Assembly: GCA_903866825.1 (NCBI GenBank)
Contig: CAIPPE010000090.1
Span: 1-51,783 of the forward strand
Reading direction: 5' to 3'
DNA length: 51,783 nt
Source of the DNA: an uncultured Methylococcaceae bacterium
GTDB lineage: Bacteria > Pseudomonadota > Gammaproteobacteria > Methylococcales > Methylomonadaceae
Of the stretch, positions 1 through 9,678 are shown piece after piece. How positions within the stretch are numbered: position 1 is the stretch's first letter; each line of letters opens with the position of its first letter. The notes below the pieces were generated by a model that was not told the DNA's origin, made no database searches, and saw nothing but the letters and a program-made list of their open reading frames with translations. Both the position numbers and the translations under genes were made by a program.

Positions 1-1
1 C

Positions 2-106
2 CAAAAAAAATGGACACATCGAACACCTGCTATGGCGATGGGGTTGACTCAAGCGGCATTAACTTGGAGATACTTATTCGTCACACCCATTCCGGTAACT
101 CGTTGA
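2..106 (+). pseudogene. C-terminal remnant of a transposase
   Basis: The frame starting at base 2 reads to a TGA at 104-106 and carries the segment RTPAMAMGLT, which resembles the conserved tail (R-T-P-A-M-A-x-G-L-T) of several DDE transposases and integrase-core proteins. The rest of the gene is off the left edge or lost. The octamer AATGGACA at 9-16 recurs inverted as TGTCCATT at 169-176, so the end of the element may lie near 176. Family not determined; remnant status is inferred from the short tail. Confidence 0.45.
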
Positions 107-261
107 TAAAAAACAACCTGCATTGATTTGTAGGGACTACCTGGAGTTGTGTCAACAAGTTCACTTTATGTCCATTCATTTTGAGCTCTATTCAAATTTA
201 TTTATATTTTAAAAATGGTAAGATGAAGCTGAAATACCTTCTGGCACTATTATGAACATTT

Positions 262-3200
262 ATGAAGAACATTCCAGTAATATACAAAAAACCGCTAAAG
301 CACTTTTTTATTACCTGTATCATAGCCTCTATCTACAGCATATTTGGTTTTGTTCTTATTCCATCCCTCATAAAATGGAAACTACCTGAGCTCATTCAAC
401 AGGAAACCGGTAGAAACATTAAGCTCGAAAATATTTATTTGAATCCTTTTTTACTATCTGCAAGTCTTAAAGGATTTCAAATACAAGAACTTAATGGTCA
501 GGTCTTTGCATCATTTGATTACTTCAATATTGAAATCAATGTACTTCAATCTATAAAACAATCAGCACTAGTCTTCGACAAAGTTTGGCTCAATAAACTA
601 TTCGTTCGTATTGCTAAACAAAAAGACGGGGGATTTAACTTTAACAATCTGCTCAAAACCCCAAAAGCTGCAAAAAAGACCAATGAACCCGACAAACTTT
701 TCCCGCTGGTTATTTCGATACTATCTCTGACAGATGGAACAATGATCTTTGAGGACCCATCATTAGCCAAGCCGTTAAAAGAAGATATTCTTCCGATTAA
801 TCTCGAAATCGAAAACTTCAGCACGCATGCCGATCAGAAATCCAGGATTACCTTTTCTATGACACTTAATTCAGGAGGACAACTAGAGTGGACAGGTGAA
901 ATGGGCATTAATCCGCTCCATACTTTCGGTAAAATAAAATTCAATGATATAAAACTTGAAGGGATTTCAGAGCTGATATTGCAAGATAAAATCCCCCTAG
1001 ATTTAAAAGGCACCGCAACATTTGAAGCTGATTATGCCGTAAATGACACTAAAATCGGACTTGAATTTAGCGCAGATAATGCAGAACTCGAACTTCATGA
1101 TATTAATCTGACCGGGCTGGCACCTAACAAAGTTTCGATTAAAATTCCATCTCTAGTATTGAAATCTAATTACAAGGCTCTTTACGCAAATCATGCGCTA
1201 AATTTTTCTAGCAGCCAAGGCCAACTCGATATCAAAGCGTTCGAATTATACGAAACCGAGCAACATAAGATGCTGGCCCAAATCCCCTCCTTGGTGATGC
1301 GCGGGGTAGACGTTAACTCCAGTAGACAGGAGCTGGGTATTGATTCATTCACATTCAACAATGCAAACATCAATGCTTGGCTAACTCAGGAGGGTATAAT
1401 TAATTACCAAGCCTTATTTCTTAACACCTCATCTACTAATCCCAATATTCCCGCTCAAACTCAAGTCCAATTGCCCGAACCTACAAAAGCACCGTGGACA
1501 ATCCATGTCAACAACCTTAACTTAGTGAATCTCGGAATAAAATTTGAAGATAAGTCTCTTAAAATACCTGCATCCTTCGACTTAAAACCGATCAACTTTA
1601 AGTTAAGCAAATTCAGTACTGAAAAAAATGCAAAGTTCCCTTTTCAGCTTAGCGTTGGCATCAATAAAAAAGGTTTGATTCATCTCAATGGCGATACCGT
1701 CATTGAGCCGTTGAATATTCAATCAACTATTGATGCCCAAACAATTGCCTTAGAGGACTTTCAGTCTTATGTCGATCAATTCGCCCGACTTGACATCATT
1801 GACGGTAATTTGAATATCAATGGTCAAGCATCATTGAGTAGGACTGAAAGCAATACGCTGGGTATTAAATTTAATGGAGATAGTGGGGTTTCTGATTTAA
1901 TCACCCGTGACAGGATACTCAATAAAGACTTAGTAAAATGGAAAAAACTGACCCTAAAAGACATGGACATTGATTTACTTTGGAACCGCTATTTCGCTAA
2001 AGAGCTTATTATCGATAAACCCTATGCCCGAGTTGTCATCAGAAAAGATAAAACTATAAACTTTGCCGACATCTTCGTTACCAATGGCAGCAAATCTGGA
2101 AAATCCGTTAAAACAAGTACTGGCAAACCGGATCCTGAACAAACCAGACCCTATTTTAAACTGGATAAATTTCAATTGACAGATGGCTCTTCGGATTTTT
2201 CCGACCTGTCTCTGATACTTCCATTTGCTGCAGAAATTGAAAATTTGGATGGAAGTGCCGACGGTATTTCTTCAGATCAAAAGTCAGAAATTAAAATTAA
2301 TTTAAAAGGAAACACTTACGACTTTTCACCGGTTGATATCCAAGGCTCAATCAGCCCCTATTTGGGAAATTACAACGTCAAGATGAATTTTCAGGGCATG
2401 TCGATGCCTTTCATATCTCCTTATATGGCCCAGTTTGCAGGTTATAAAATCGAAAAGGGCAAATTGAACTTAGGTCTGGAATATAACTTAGTCGACAAAA
2501 ATCTGACTGCTTCCAACCATATTCTGATGGATCAATTCGAACTAGGTGAAAAAGTGGAAAACCCTAATGCAGTTTCATTACCTCTTGAACTCACCATTGC
2601 GCTATTAAAAGATTCAAATGGCAAAATAAAAATTGATTTTCCCATTACTGGAAGTCTGGAAAATCCGGAGTTTAGTATTGGCAGTCTCATTGGCAATGCT
2701 TTACTGAATGTACTCAGCAAAATTGTCACTTCACCTTTTAGCTCAATATTATCGATGATAGGTAGCGAAGAAGACCTGAGTACCGTCAGCTTTGCTGCCG
2801 GTGATGCAACATTAAACCAACAACAAACAAATGAACTGGAGAGTTTATCCAAAGCGCTAAAAGATCGGCCAGATTTAAGCCTGGAAATTAAAGGAGCCGC
2901 TTATCAGGAACTGGATTGGCCCGCAATGTTAGAAGTAGCAGTAATGGATCAACTAAAAAAATCAAAAGCGGCTGAACTCAATAAGAGTGGCGGAAAAATA
3001 ACCCGAGCTGAATATATTGACCTTTCAGTTGATGATTATATACGCTTGTTGGCGAAAGAGTTATCGGATAAATTCCCTGCACTAACAGAACAATCAATTT
3101 TAGGTACGCCAAAACTGATTACCCCCAAGGAAGGTGATATTTATGAAATTGCAAAACAGAAGCTTTTTTCTACCCTTAAACCAGATCAGGAACGACTTAA

Positions 3201-3357
3201 TCACCTCGCCTCAGAGAGGGCTCAGGCTATTGCAAAATTAATTGTACAGAAGAGTGGTATTGAAAACGACCGAGTATTTCTTCTCGATACTGTGATTGAT
3301 CCAGCAAGAGGCAAAAAAGAGATTGTTAGCCTATTGTCTCTGAAAACAAACCATTAA
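262..3357 (+). CDS. DUF748 (AsmA-like) family envelope protein
   Basis: A 1031-residue protein with one N-terminal membrane segment (about residues 13-36), followed by a long beta-rich periplasmic region made of repeated AsmA/DUF748-type segments. This fits the DUF748 family, related to the AsmA/TamB bridge proteins thought to act in the periplasm on lipid transport or outer-membrane assembly. The last 200 or so residues (from FAAGDATLNQQQ, about residue 848) look OmpA-like: a beta strand, then helices with an E-x-K style calculation of oligomer binding, as is common at the end of DUF748 proteins. The ATG at 262 was chosen; an in-frame ATG lies close by at 253 but the hydrophobic segment follows well from 262. 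It is convergent with the ybhP-like gene and ends 33 bases from it. Substrate unknown. Confidence 0.75.
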   Translation: MKNIPVIYKKPLKHFFITCIIASIYSIFGFVLIPSLIKWKLPELIQQETGRNIKLENIYLNPFLLSASLKGFQIQELNGQVFASFDYFNIEINVLQSIKQSALVFDKVWLNKLFVRIAKQKDGGFNFNNLLKTPKAAKKTNEPDKLFPLVISILSLTDGTMIFEDPSLAKPLKEDILPINLEIENFSTHADQKSRITFSMTLNSGGQLEWTGEMGINPLHTFGKIKFNDIKLEGISELILQDKIPLDLKGTATFEADYAVNDTKIGLEFSADNAELELHDINLTGLAPNKVSIKIPSLVLKSNYKALYANHALNFSSSQGQLDIKAFELYETEQHKMLAQIPSLVMRGVDVNSSRQELGIDSFTFNNANINAWLTQEGIINYQALFLNTSSTNPNIPAQTQVQLPEPTKAPWTIHVNNLNLVNLGIKFEDKSLKIPASFDLKPINFKLSKFSTEKNAKFPFQLSVGINKKGLIHLNGDTVIEPLNIQSTIDAQTIALEDFQSYVDQFARLDIIDGNLNINGQASLSRTESNTLGIKFNGDSGVSDLITRDRILNKDLVKWKKLTLKDMDIDLLWNRYFAKELIIDKPYARVVIRKDKTINFADIFVTNGSKSGKSVKTSTGKPDPEQTRPYFKLDKFQLTDGSSDFSDLSLILPFAAEIENLDGSADGISSDQKSEIKINLKGNTYDFSPVDIQGSISPYLGNYNVKMNFQGMSMPFISPYMAQFAGYKIEKGKLNLGLEYNLVDKNLTASNHILMDQFELGEKVENPNAVSLPLELTIALLKDSNGKIKIDFPITGSLENPEFSIGSLIGNALLNVLSKIVTSPFSSILSMIGSEEDLSTVSFAAGDATLNQQQTNELESLSKALKDRPDLSLEIKGAAYQELDWPAMLEVAVMDQLKKSKAAELNKSGGKITRAEYIDLSVDDYIRLLAKELSDKFPALTEQSILGTPKLITPKEGDIYEIAKQKLFSTLKPDQERLNHLASERAQAIAKLIVQKSGIENDRVFLLDTVIDPARGKKEIVSLLSLKTNH

Positions 3358-3389
3358 GTTGTGAACCAAGGGAACTTAACGCTACATTT

Positions 3390-4181
3390 TCATAGTTTAT
3401 CTGATTGCAGATCATGGAATGAGAACTCAGCTATTATAGGGTAATGATCGGAGCTATTAATATCTGAGAGTGTTTCTGCTTTTATTAAATCTAGATCACG
3501 GTAAAAAATATGATCAAGATGGTTATTTAAATGATGCCAGAAGGTTTCTCTATCGAATGCAACAGGAGTCAATCCAACATTTTTTATAGACTCAAAAAGA
3601 AATTCGAATCGAGCATTACTCCAGCAATTGAAATCGCCAGCTAGAATGATTGGGCCTGAATGTTGCTGGATTAACGATAGAATCTGATTAATATGGCTTG
3701 AATATTTTTTTATCCTAACAAAATTAATGGCATGGACATTTAAAACCAAGAGTGTTTTAAGACTGCTTTCTAGATTGAATTTTGTTGCCAGTACAAGTTT
3801 TGACGTGTTCAAAAGCGGCTCTCTATCCGGCGAATAAAGACATTCATGTACACTTGACTTCGCAATAGAACCCGTTTTAAGGCCAGTGATAATCTGGCTC
3901 CCTCGATATTTATGGCTACAAGCCATAATCCATTCAAAGCGTCGGCTTTTTTCAAAAATACTGTTATCATGTTTATTGATCACTGACTCTTGTAGCAAAA
4001 TCAAATCTTTTTTTGGGATTAGCTTAAGGAAATCATCACGCCAGCCGCTTTTCTTGGCTTTATAGATATTCCAAACCAGGATTGATATAGTTTTGCCTAA
4101 TGTAGGCTGACTAGCTTGTCCCATATAAACGAGCGGATTGCTGGAGTCATATACTTCGGGAAATATTTTTCTAAAGAGCAT
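3390..4181 (-). CDS. Endonuclease/exonuclease/phosphatase family protein, YbhP-like
   Basis: A 263-residue EEP-fold metal-dependent phosphodiesterase. Visible active-site residues are N38 (VWNIYK), E65 (LLQES), H150 (LNVHAIN), D183 and N185 (GDFNCW), D223/H224 (LDHIF) and D245/H246 (SSDHYP), so the catalytic set is complete. The gene starts 4 bases after the cardiolipin synthase gene ends, on the same strand. In E. coli the EEP protein YbhP is encoded next to clsB, so the pairing of an EEP protein with a phospholipase D-type synthase is a conserved arrangement. A role in phospholipid rather than nucleic-acid hydrolysis is inferred from this context. No signal peptide was seen. Confidence 0.8.
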   Translation of the reverse strand: MLFRKIFPEVYDSSNPLVYMGQASQPTLGKTISILVWNIYKAKKSGWRDDFLKLIPKKDLILLQESVINKHDNSIFEKSRRFEWIMACSHKYRGSQIITGLKTGSIAKSSVHECLYSPDREPLLNTSKLVLATKFNLESSLKTLLVLNVHAINFVRIKKYSSHINQILSLIQQHSGPIILAGDFNCWSNARFEFLFESIKNVGLTPVAFDRETFWHHLNNHLDHIFYRDLDLIKAETLSDINSSDHYPIIAEFSFHDLQSDKL

Positions 4182-4184
4182 TTA

Positions 4185-5606
4185 TTATAAATAAGGCGAC
4201 AACAGACGAAAAAAATTGTTCCGCAACTGAATATAAAGTGAATAATGAGCACAGGTAACTTTAGAGACCAGTTCTGACTTCAACTTTTTTTCATTAAAAA
4301 TAAGCCCTAAGGCTTGGTTCAGGACATAATCATAGCATTCAATATTGATCTCGAAATTTAAAGCGAAGCTTCGAGTATCCCAGTTGGAAGAACCAATAAA
4401 AGACCAGCAATCATCGACTAAAAAGAATTTGCTGTGCTCAAACGGAGGAGCACTAAGATAGATTTTCAGGCCGAATTTAAGAAGGTTGTTAAAATTGGCC
4501 TGCATTGCCCAGTTAAAAAAGGGAATGTTGTTTTTTTTGGGTACTATAAGCTGGACATCAACGCCTCGCAAAGTAGCAGACTGAAGGGCACAGATGACGG
4601 TATGATCAGGAATGAAATAAGGCGATATTATGCGAATGCTGTATTCGGCACTATTAATGGCTGCAAGTAACGTCCATACCAGCTTTTGGTAATTCTCATC
4701 TGGACCATCTGGAAGTACGCGACATGTGACTTGTCCGTCGCAGGTTCCAGACCAAGATGAAACATTTATAGGCTTAGCGGTGGCGAAGCACCAGTCGTCG
4801 GTGAAGGTCTTGCTGATCTGGTTTATTACGGGGCCTTTGACTTCAAAATGAATGTCTTGCACCGGCTTGCATGGGTTTTCACTGACCATGTTGTCTTGAC
4901 GGATATTCATGCCTCCAACAAATGCTATTTGCCCGTCCAGACATAGAATTTTCCGGTGATTACGTAGGTTCATAAAGCTGGGACTAAAAGGGAGAAATCT
5001 GGCTGTTTTGACATTTCTTTTACGCAGCTCCTTCTCCGTCATGCGCCATCTATAGTCCAGAAAGTCGCCGTCAATCAGGACATATACAGAGACATTCCGT
5101 TTACGTGCCTCACCCAGGGCATCAACAAATTTACGGCCAGTTTGATCGTAATCAAAAATATAGCTTGAAAGAACGATATCTCGTTTAGCGTTAGTGATGG
5201 CGATAAGCATTCGAGGATAGGCTTCATCTCCATTGACAAGTGGTACGATTTGATTGTACGTCAGGTAGACCGAGTCATGAATTGCGTATCCTGCCTGCAT
5301 CAGGGTTCGCCATTTTCTTTGAAAACTGGTTTCGGATTCAAATCTCTTTCTTGGAAACAAGTTGGTCTTTTTTTTCTTTGCTTTAGTTAATTTCGTGAGA
5401 GCATTTATACGGTTGACTCCGAACATCCAATAAATAGAGCTACCAAGAAACGGCGATAGGAAAATAAGACCGATCCAGCCTATAGCAGCACGCTCGTCAT
5501 TTTTATAAAGCAAAACATGGATTGAGCTGGGAATGGAAAAAAGCAAATGAAGCACTCCAATAAGAATCGCCCAAGTTGTGCTCTGATTAGAATAGAAAAT
5601 CAGCAC
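4185..5606 (-). CDS. cls: Cardiolipin synthase (phospholipase D family)
   Basis: A 473-residue membrane-anchored enzyme that joins two phosphatidylglycerol molecules (or PG and PE) into cardiolipin at the inner membrane. Two hydrophobic segments lie at about residues 10-33 and 40-63, matching the PLDNc anchor of ClsA-type enzymes. Both HKD motifs are intact: H217-x-K219 with D224 (NHRKILCLDG) and H391-x-K393 with D398 (EHSKFFLVDD), each followed by a GG/GS signature. Length is usual for the family. It is first in a two-gene unit with the downstream ybhP-like phosphodiesterase. ClsA versus ClsB type cannot be settled by eye; the two N-terminal membrane segments favour ClsA, the neighbour favours ClsB. 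Confidence 0.9.
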   Translation of the reverse strand: MLIFYSNQSTTWAILIGVLHLLFSIPSSIHVLLYKNDERAAIGWIGLIFLSPFLGSSIYWMFGVNRINALTKLTKAKKKKTNLFPRKRFESETSFQRKWRTLMQAGYAIHDSVYLTYNQIVPLVNGDEAYPRMLIAITNAKRDIVLSSYIFDYDQTGRKFVDALGEARKRNVSVYVLIDGDFLDYRWRMTEKELRKRNVKTARFLPFSPSFMNLRNHRKILCLDGQIAFVGGMNIRQDNMVSENPCKPVQDIHFEVKGPVINQISKTFTDDWCFATAKPINVSSWSGTCDGQVTCRVLPDGPDENYQKLVWTLLAAINSAEYSIRIISPYFIPDHTVICALQSATLRGVDVQLIVPKKNNIPFFNWAMQANFNNLLKFGLKIYLSAPPFEHSKFFLVDDCWSFIGSSNWDTRSFALNFEINIECYDYVLNQALGLIFNEKKLKSELVSKVTCAHYSLYIQLRNNFFRLLSPYL

Positions 5607-5647
5607 TCAGATAAACCTACTTTATTTAATCCTGGCAGCCATGGTTG

Positions 5648-6379
5648 TTAGGTGTCTGATTCCGTTTTATTGAGCCCCTGCCGAAACGCATCGAACTCCT
5701 TTTTCCATGGCTCTTTGCTGCATCCCCAATTACCTTCACTTAAAAGTTTTTCTCCTAGCGCAAACTCGGCTTTGACTTTTGACAGGAAAGCCTTGTCGTT
5801 ATCCTCCCAAAGAACTTGAGCATAAAACAAGTGGTTAAGAGGATGCTCAGGATATTTCTTAATCGCCATTTCTAGCAGCTCCAAAGCTTTATCAGGGTCA
5901 CCAATGCCATTTGGCCAGGCTGGGGCTTTAAGATAAAGTGCGCCCAAAATTCGTAGCGACCCACCATCATCAATATCCGGGTTCAAGTCGATTGCTCGTT
6001 TCATCTCCTTTTGAGCCATTATCCTGTAACGCTCGTTAGTGCGGCCTTTAATTTTAGGCTGAACCAACGGCACCAAGTTGTGTAATATGCGCAATTCCAA
6101 ATAGAGACATAACGAGATAATGGCGAATTTTGGGGGCATTTCTACCATTTGTTTCCTGCATTCGTCCGCTTTGGATGTGAATAGACTGTTAAAAATGTTC
6201 AACGGCCACTGGCCGCCCCGCTCCACCACGCGCTGCATAGCATTCATCGCTCCGTTTGCAACTTTGACATTGACGGAAGCGCCGGGATAACAGACCACGA
6301 TTGTTTCTGAGTTTGGTATGGCACTGGCGCCAAAAGAGAGCAGCAGGCTGCCAACAAGAATGAGGTATGCTTTTAGCAC
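5648..6379 (-). CDS. TatT-like TPR protein, exported
   Basis: A 243-residue protein with a signal peptide (residues 1-20, ending ASA) and an all-helical body with TPR-like repeats, for example the segment DPDKALELLEMAIKKYPEHP followed by LNHLFYAQVLWEDN. This pattern resembles the TatT (T-component, TRAP-associated lipoprotein) family, periplasmic helical proteins found with TRAP-type or lipid export systems; I see no lipobox cysteine, so it is more likely soluble. It begins 19 bases downstream of the broken RND transporter and probably served with it. Ligand unknown. Confidence 0.6.
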   Translation of the reverse strand: MLKAYLILVGSLLLSFGASAIPNSETIVVCYPGASVNVKVANGAMNAMQRVVERGGQWPLNIFNSLFTSKADECRKQMVEMPPKFAIISLCLYLELRILHNLVPLVQPKIKGRTNERYRIMAQKEMKRAIDLNPDIDDGGSLRILGALYLKAPAWPNGIGDPDKALELLEMAIKKYPEHPLNHLFYAQVLWEDNDKAFLSKVKAEFALGEKLLSEGNWGCSKEPWKKEFDAFRQGLNKTESDT

Positions 6380-6397
6380 TATGGTTTTCTCCTGGAA

Positions 6398-7684
6398 TCA
6401 AGTAATTGTCCGATAGCTGGCCAGAGTAATTCCTTCCAACCCTGCCAATTCAGTACCTGCAGCAAGCCCGATTACCTTACCGACAATGATGCTGACTTGC
6501 ATTGGGTTATGACCCTTTAACTCACTCCAGCGATAGTTGAACCATACTCCGTAATCCACTGCCAGCGCAATTACAATCGGTAAGGCAATGATGATCGCAA
6601 AGTTGTAGCGAATACCGCTAAGAGTCATGATACCTAACATCCAACCACCTCCGGTCAATAAAGGCAACACCGCCAGGGCGAAGCCTCGAACACTGCGCGT
6701 CATCGCCATGATCCATAACAGACATAGTGCAAGGGCCAACCCCGTTCCCTGAATGGAACTCTCAACCACGGACTTGGAAAACACTTGATGCGTGGTAGGG
6801 AAGCCGGTTGCTTCCAGCGAGACGCTATAAACGTCTTTTATCAGTGCGTCGAGATTGTCAGGATTGTAAACGGATTTTGCCGGAAAAGCATATACCGCAA
6901 TGCGGCCATCAGTCGCGAAGAATCGATCGCGTAAGGTAGGTGGCAGTTGGTCTGGGGTAAGGAGTTGAGCCTGTCGCCAGCAGTCAATGATTTTAAGTCC
7001 AGCATCCGAGCTGGCAAGCAATGTACGCAAAAAGCTCTCGCTACGCAACCGCCCCTTTTCTCCGTCAGAAGAGAATATGACCGATATGAACGCAAGTTGC
7101 CTACGCATTTTCTCCAAACTCAGAACAACATTGGAATGCCCTGCAGAAAATGCCTGCTCTTGGGCATCGTCAATAATGGCAGTGCCGTTTTCCAGCACTG
7201 CTCGCAATAACTTAAACGATTCCACAGACAAGCCAGACTGTTCGAGTCTTCCGATCTGCTTGTCGTAGCCTGCCCAGACGAACGAATTGGCTATGGTTAT
7301 GGCTTTTCGAATGGGTTCGTCAGCGTCCTCAGGAAACAGCTTGGTCAACAACTGTATCTGGGCAATAGTCTGTAACTTACCCGCTTCACTGGTGATCTGC
7401 CGAGCATCAGCCATATCCTTAGCAGTGAAAATTATGACTTCGGCCTGATAGTCGCTTTCAGCTACCATGAGGCGTTGGTAATAGGCCGACTGAGAGTCTT
7501 TGGGTAACATAGACAGCAAATCGTAGTCGAAAGGAATGGAAACCAATTGATGGTGCCTGGAATAGGATGTTAACAGCGAATATCCGCACATGAGGAGTCC
7601 AGTTACAGATGAATATAGCACATTGCCGAAGAATAACGGCTGGGTAGCAAATGTATTCGTCGGGTTCTTGCCATAGGGGATGCC
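6398..7684 (-). pseudogene. Decayed RND/MMPL-type transporter (middle fragment)
   Basis: The open frame encodes about 420 residues of an RND-superfamily (MMPL/HpnN-like) exporter but neither end is intact. It has a hydrophobic segment, then a long periplasmic loop (SDYQAEVIIFTAKD onward), then three membrane segments ending in the family signature region ALPIVIALAVDYGVWFNYRW. RND proteins of this type are 800-1000 residues with two such halves. The C-terminus breaks off just after the helix following the DYG motif (ending ASYRTIT) where the family would continue through two more helices, and the 5' end runs to a stop at 7685-7687 with no good start: the only nearby starts are a GTG at 7621 and internal codons. 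I interpret it as a pseudogene left after deletions at both ends. The TatT-like gene follows directly. Confidence 0.65.
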
Positions 7685-7930
7685 TTATTAGTTTACGGAA
7701 AATACAAATTCTAGATACCGTTTCGAAAGAGAGCTTAATATCGGCAATAGTTATCATCTGTACGTTTACGCACATAAACCTAAAAAAATCAATTGAGATG
7801 CACCCTGGCAAGAACATTCGATGTAAGCTTGACAGCTTATTTTGTGCAAGCACTAGGTTCGTTAACGAACAGTTCGTGTAGTGTAGAAATTGCAATATAG
7901 AAGCTCTTTTAACAACATGGAGTAACAACC

Positions 7931-8584
7931 ATGAAAAATGATGCAACATTAAAACAAGACATAATTGCAGAACTAAATTGGGCACCTGAAGTTAATGCCG
8001 AGCATATTGGCGTAGAAGTCATAGATGGCATCGTTACTTTAGCGGGTAATGTGGATAGTTATGCAGAAAAATGGCATGCTGAAGCAGCTGCTCAACGAGT
8101 ATCGGGTGTTAAGGCACTAGCCATTGAACTGGTGGTAATACTACCTGGATCTAGCAATCGAAGTGATGCTGATATTGCTCGTTCAGCAGAAAATACTTTG
8201 GAATGGTTAGTTTTATTGAATAAAGACTCTGTCAAGGTTATGGTCGAAGACGGATGGATTACCTTGTCTGGCGAAGTCGACTGGGATTATCAAAAACAAA
8301 TTGCGACAGGAGCAGTGCGATATCTCATGGGTGTTAGAGGCGTCAGCGACCAAATCGCAATTAAACCGAAACTTTCAGTAAGCGCAGTTAAATCGGATAT
8401 TGAGTTAGCATTAAACCGCCGCGCATCTCGCGATGGGCAAAAGATTATCGTTGACCTCAACGGAGCAGTTGTTACTTTGGCCGGAACTGTTCAAAGTTGG
8501 TCTGAACGCACTTTGGCATGCCAGTCTGCGTGGGGGTCGCCTGGCGTAGAAAAGGTGATTGACAATATCACGGTAACCTCCTGA
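7931..8584 (+). CDS. Triple-BON-domain protein
   Basis: A 217-residue protein made of three BON domains at about residues 4-71, 78-146 and 152-217. Each has the family pattern of a helix followed by V-x-V-x-[DN]-G-x-V-x-L-x-G, seen as VEVIDGIVTLAGNV, VMVEDGWITLSGEV and VDLNGAVVTLAGTV. BON domains bind phospholipid surfaces or sugars and occur in osmotic-stress proteins such as OsmY. No signal peptide is present, so this one may act in the cytoplasm, like other three-BON proteins of gammaproteobacteria. A GGAG ribosome binding site lies 8 bases before the ATG. The small exported protein gene follows after 157 bases. Confidence 0.85.
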   Translation: MKNDATLKQDIIAELNWAPEVNAEHIGVEVIDGIVTLAGNVDSYAEKWHAEAAAQRVSGVKALAIELVVILPGSSNRSDADIARSAENTLEWLVLLNKDSVKVMVEDGWITLSGEVDWDYQKQIATGAVRYLMGVRGVSDQIAIKPKLSVSAVKSDIELALNRRASRDGQKIIVDLNGAVVTLAGTVQSWSERTLACQSAWGSPGVEKVIDNITVTS

Positions 8585-8662
8585 GCGTTATACAACTAAA
8601 TAAACTATGACATAAATACCCGTTTGAGAAATCAACGGTTTGTAATGTTTGCGTACTATAGG

Positions 8663-8725
8663 CCAGCTGGTGCGCAATTGACAAAATTCTACAATTTTGT
8701 CTTCAAAAGCTGGAATTTTTATTTT
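8663..8725 (+). terminator. Nested hairpins and T-rich tract after the BON gene
   Basis: A perfect 9-bp inverted repeat GACAAAATT (8680-8688) / AATTTTGTC (8693-8701) with a 4-base loop sits inside a wider pair CCAGCT (8663-8668) / AGCTGG (8708-8713). The latter is followed by AATTTTTATTTTTT. It could end the BON transcript, or sit in the leader of the small exported protein gene, whose ATG is at 8742. Confidence 0.45.
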
Positions 8726-8741
8726 TTAAGAGAGAATTATT

Positions 8742-9083
8742 ATGAACAAAAATATATATTGTGGCCTAATTTTGGCTGTTTGTATGAGTACTATTTCAGC
8801 ACCATTGTTAGCAGAAGTTGCGCCTGCTTCCGAACAACACACTAATACTGCTGTGCCTGCAACATCCGCAGAACATATAGCGGCTGCCGAACTTCAGAAA
8901 AAACATTCCGTATATCATAAAGGTTTGGCTAATCAAGAAAGATCGATTGCAGCAGTGTATGGATCACTTGGAAAGCGTATTCTTGGGGATCGGCACGAAG
9001 CTTTAGCTGTTCAACAAGATGTGCTGGCTAGTGAATATGAAAAAACAGCAACAGAGCATGAAAAGTTAGCAGCTGGTAAGTAA
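8742..9083 (+). CDS. Small exported protein of unknown function
   Basis: A 113-residue protein with a clear signal peptide (MNKNIYCGLILAVCMSTISA, cleavage probably after LLA, about residue 24). The mature part is Ala/Glu/His-rich and predicted helical, with recurring H-x-x-L/A spacing (ELQKKHSVYHKGLANQERS and ATEHEKLAAGK) that suggests a coiled-coil-like periplasmic helix bundle. No cysteine or lipobox in the mature part. A purine-rich AGAGAG site precedes the ATG by 8-9 bases. Small exported proteins next to BON genes often belong to envelope-stress regulons, but no function can be assigned here. Confidence 0.65.
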   Translation: MNKNIYCGLILAVCMSTISAPLLAEVAPASEQHTNTAVPATSAEHIAAAELQKKHSVYHKGLANQERSIAAVYGSLGKRILGDRHEALAVQQDVLASEYEKTATEHEKLAAGK

Positions 9084-9678
9084 TACTTCAATGACGTTAG
9101 CAACGTGCATTCAACGACTATAGTTCTTGAAACATTCCGTTTGCCCTAGCCGATAGGATGACGAATTTGCTATAGCTATTGGATGCGCATTACTTTCATC
9201 ATTTTGATTCAGGTTTGATTGTTCAAAACGCATGCAAGCGACAGCACTCTTACACCGAGTTTAGTTTCATTTTTATACAATAGTAATTGAGGCGGTTCCG
9301 ATACGAACTCGCCTTGACCCATCACAATTGCCATACCTTAATAAATGACATACCCAAGAGCGTGTCATTTTTCAGCTAAAGCTAACCGACTGTAAGCTAA
9401 AAATTTCAATATTTATGATGAGTTAGATCCTTATTAAGGCGGATCTAAAATCATATTCAATTCAATCTATGACCCGATTTTAAATAAATAGATGTTACAA
9501 TCAAAGTGAGCAGACTTTCTTTGTTACGACAGTCAAATTCACTGACGAACCACAACTAATATAAAATAATGGGGCAATATCATTAACCTTGTAAATATTC
9601 AAACATGCTTGATTCACTTATATGGCATCATTAATGCTTAATTTTTCACAGAACTAAACAACACATAGCTGAAGTGCC
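9084..9678. other. 595-bp intergenic region with two hairpins
   Basis: No convincing gene. The inverted repeat AAATGACA (9343-9350) / TGTCATTT (9363-9370) followed by more T could be a weak terminator. A second inverted repeat TTAGATCC (9423-9430) / GGATCTAA (9441-9448) has a 10-base loop. The rest is AT-rich and presumably carries the promoter of the Anbu-cluster gene at 9679. Confidence 0.5.

Noticed and set aside
7458-7985. A 175-residue minus-strand frame over the 5' end of the RND remnant and the start of the BON gene.
   Set aside because: It overlaps the better-supported BON gene in antisense and the RND frame, and has no recognisable content.
8624-8845. A 73-residue plus-strand frame overlapping the small exported protein start.
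   Set aside because: The overlapping frame at 8742 has a good signal peptide and ribosome binding site; this one runs through a hairpin region.
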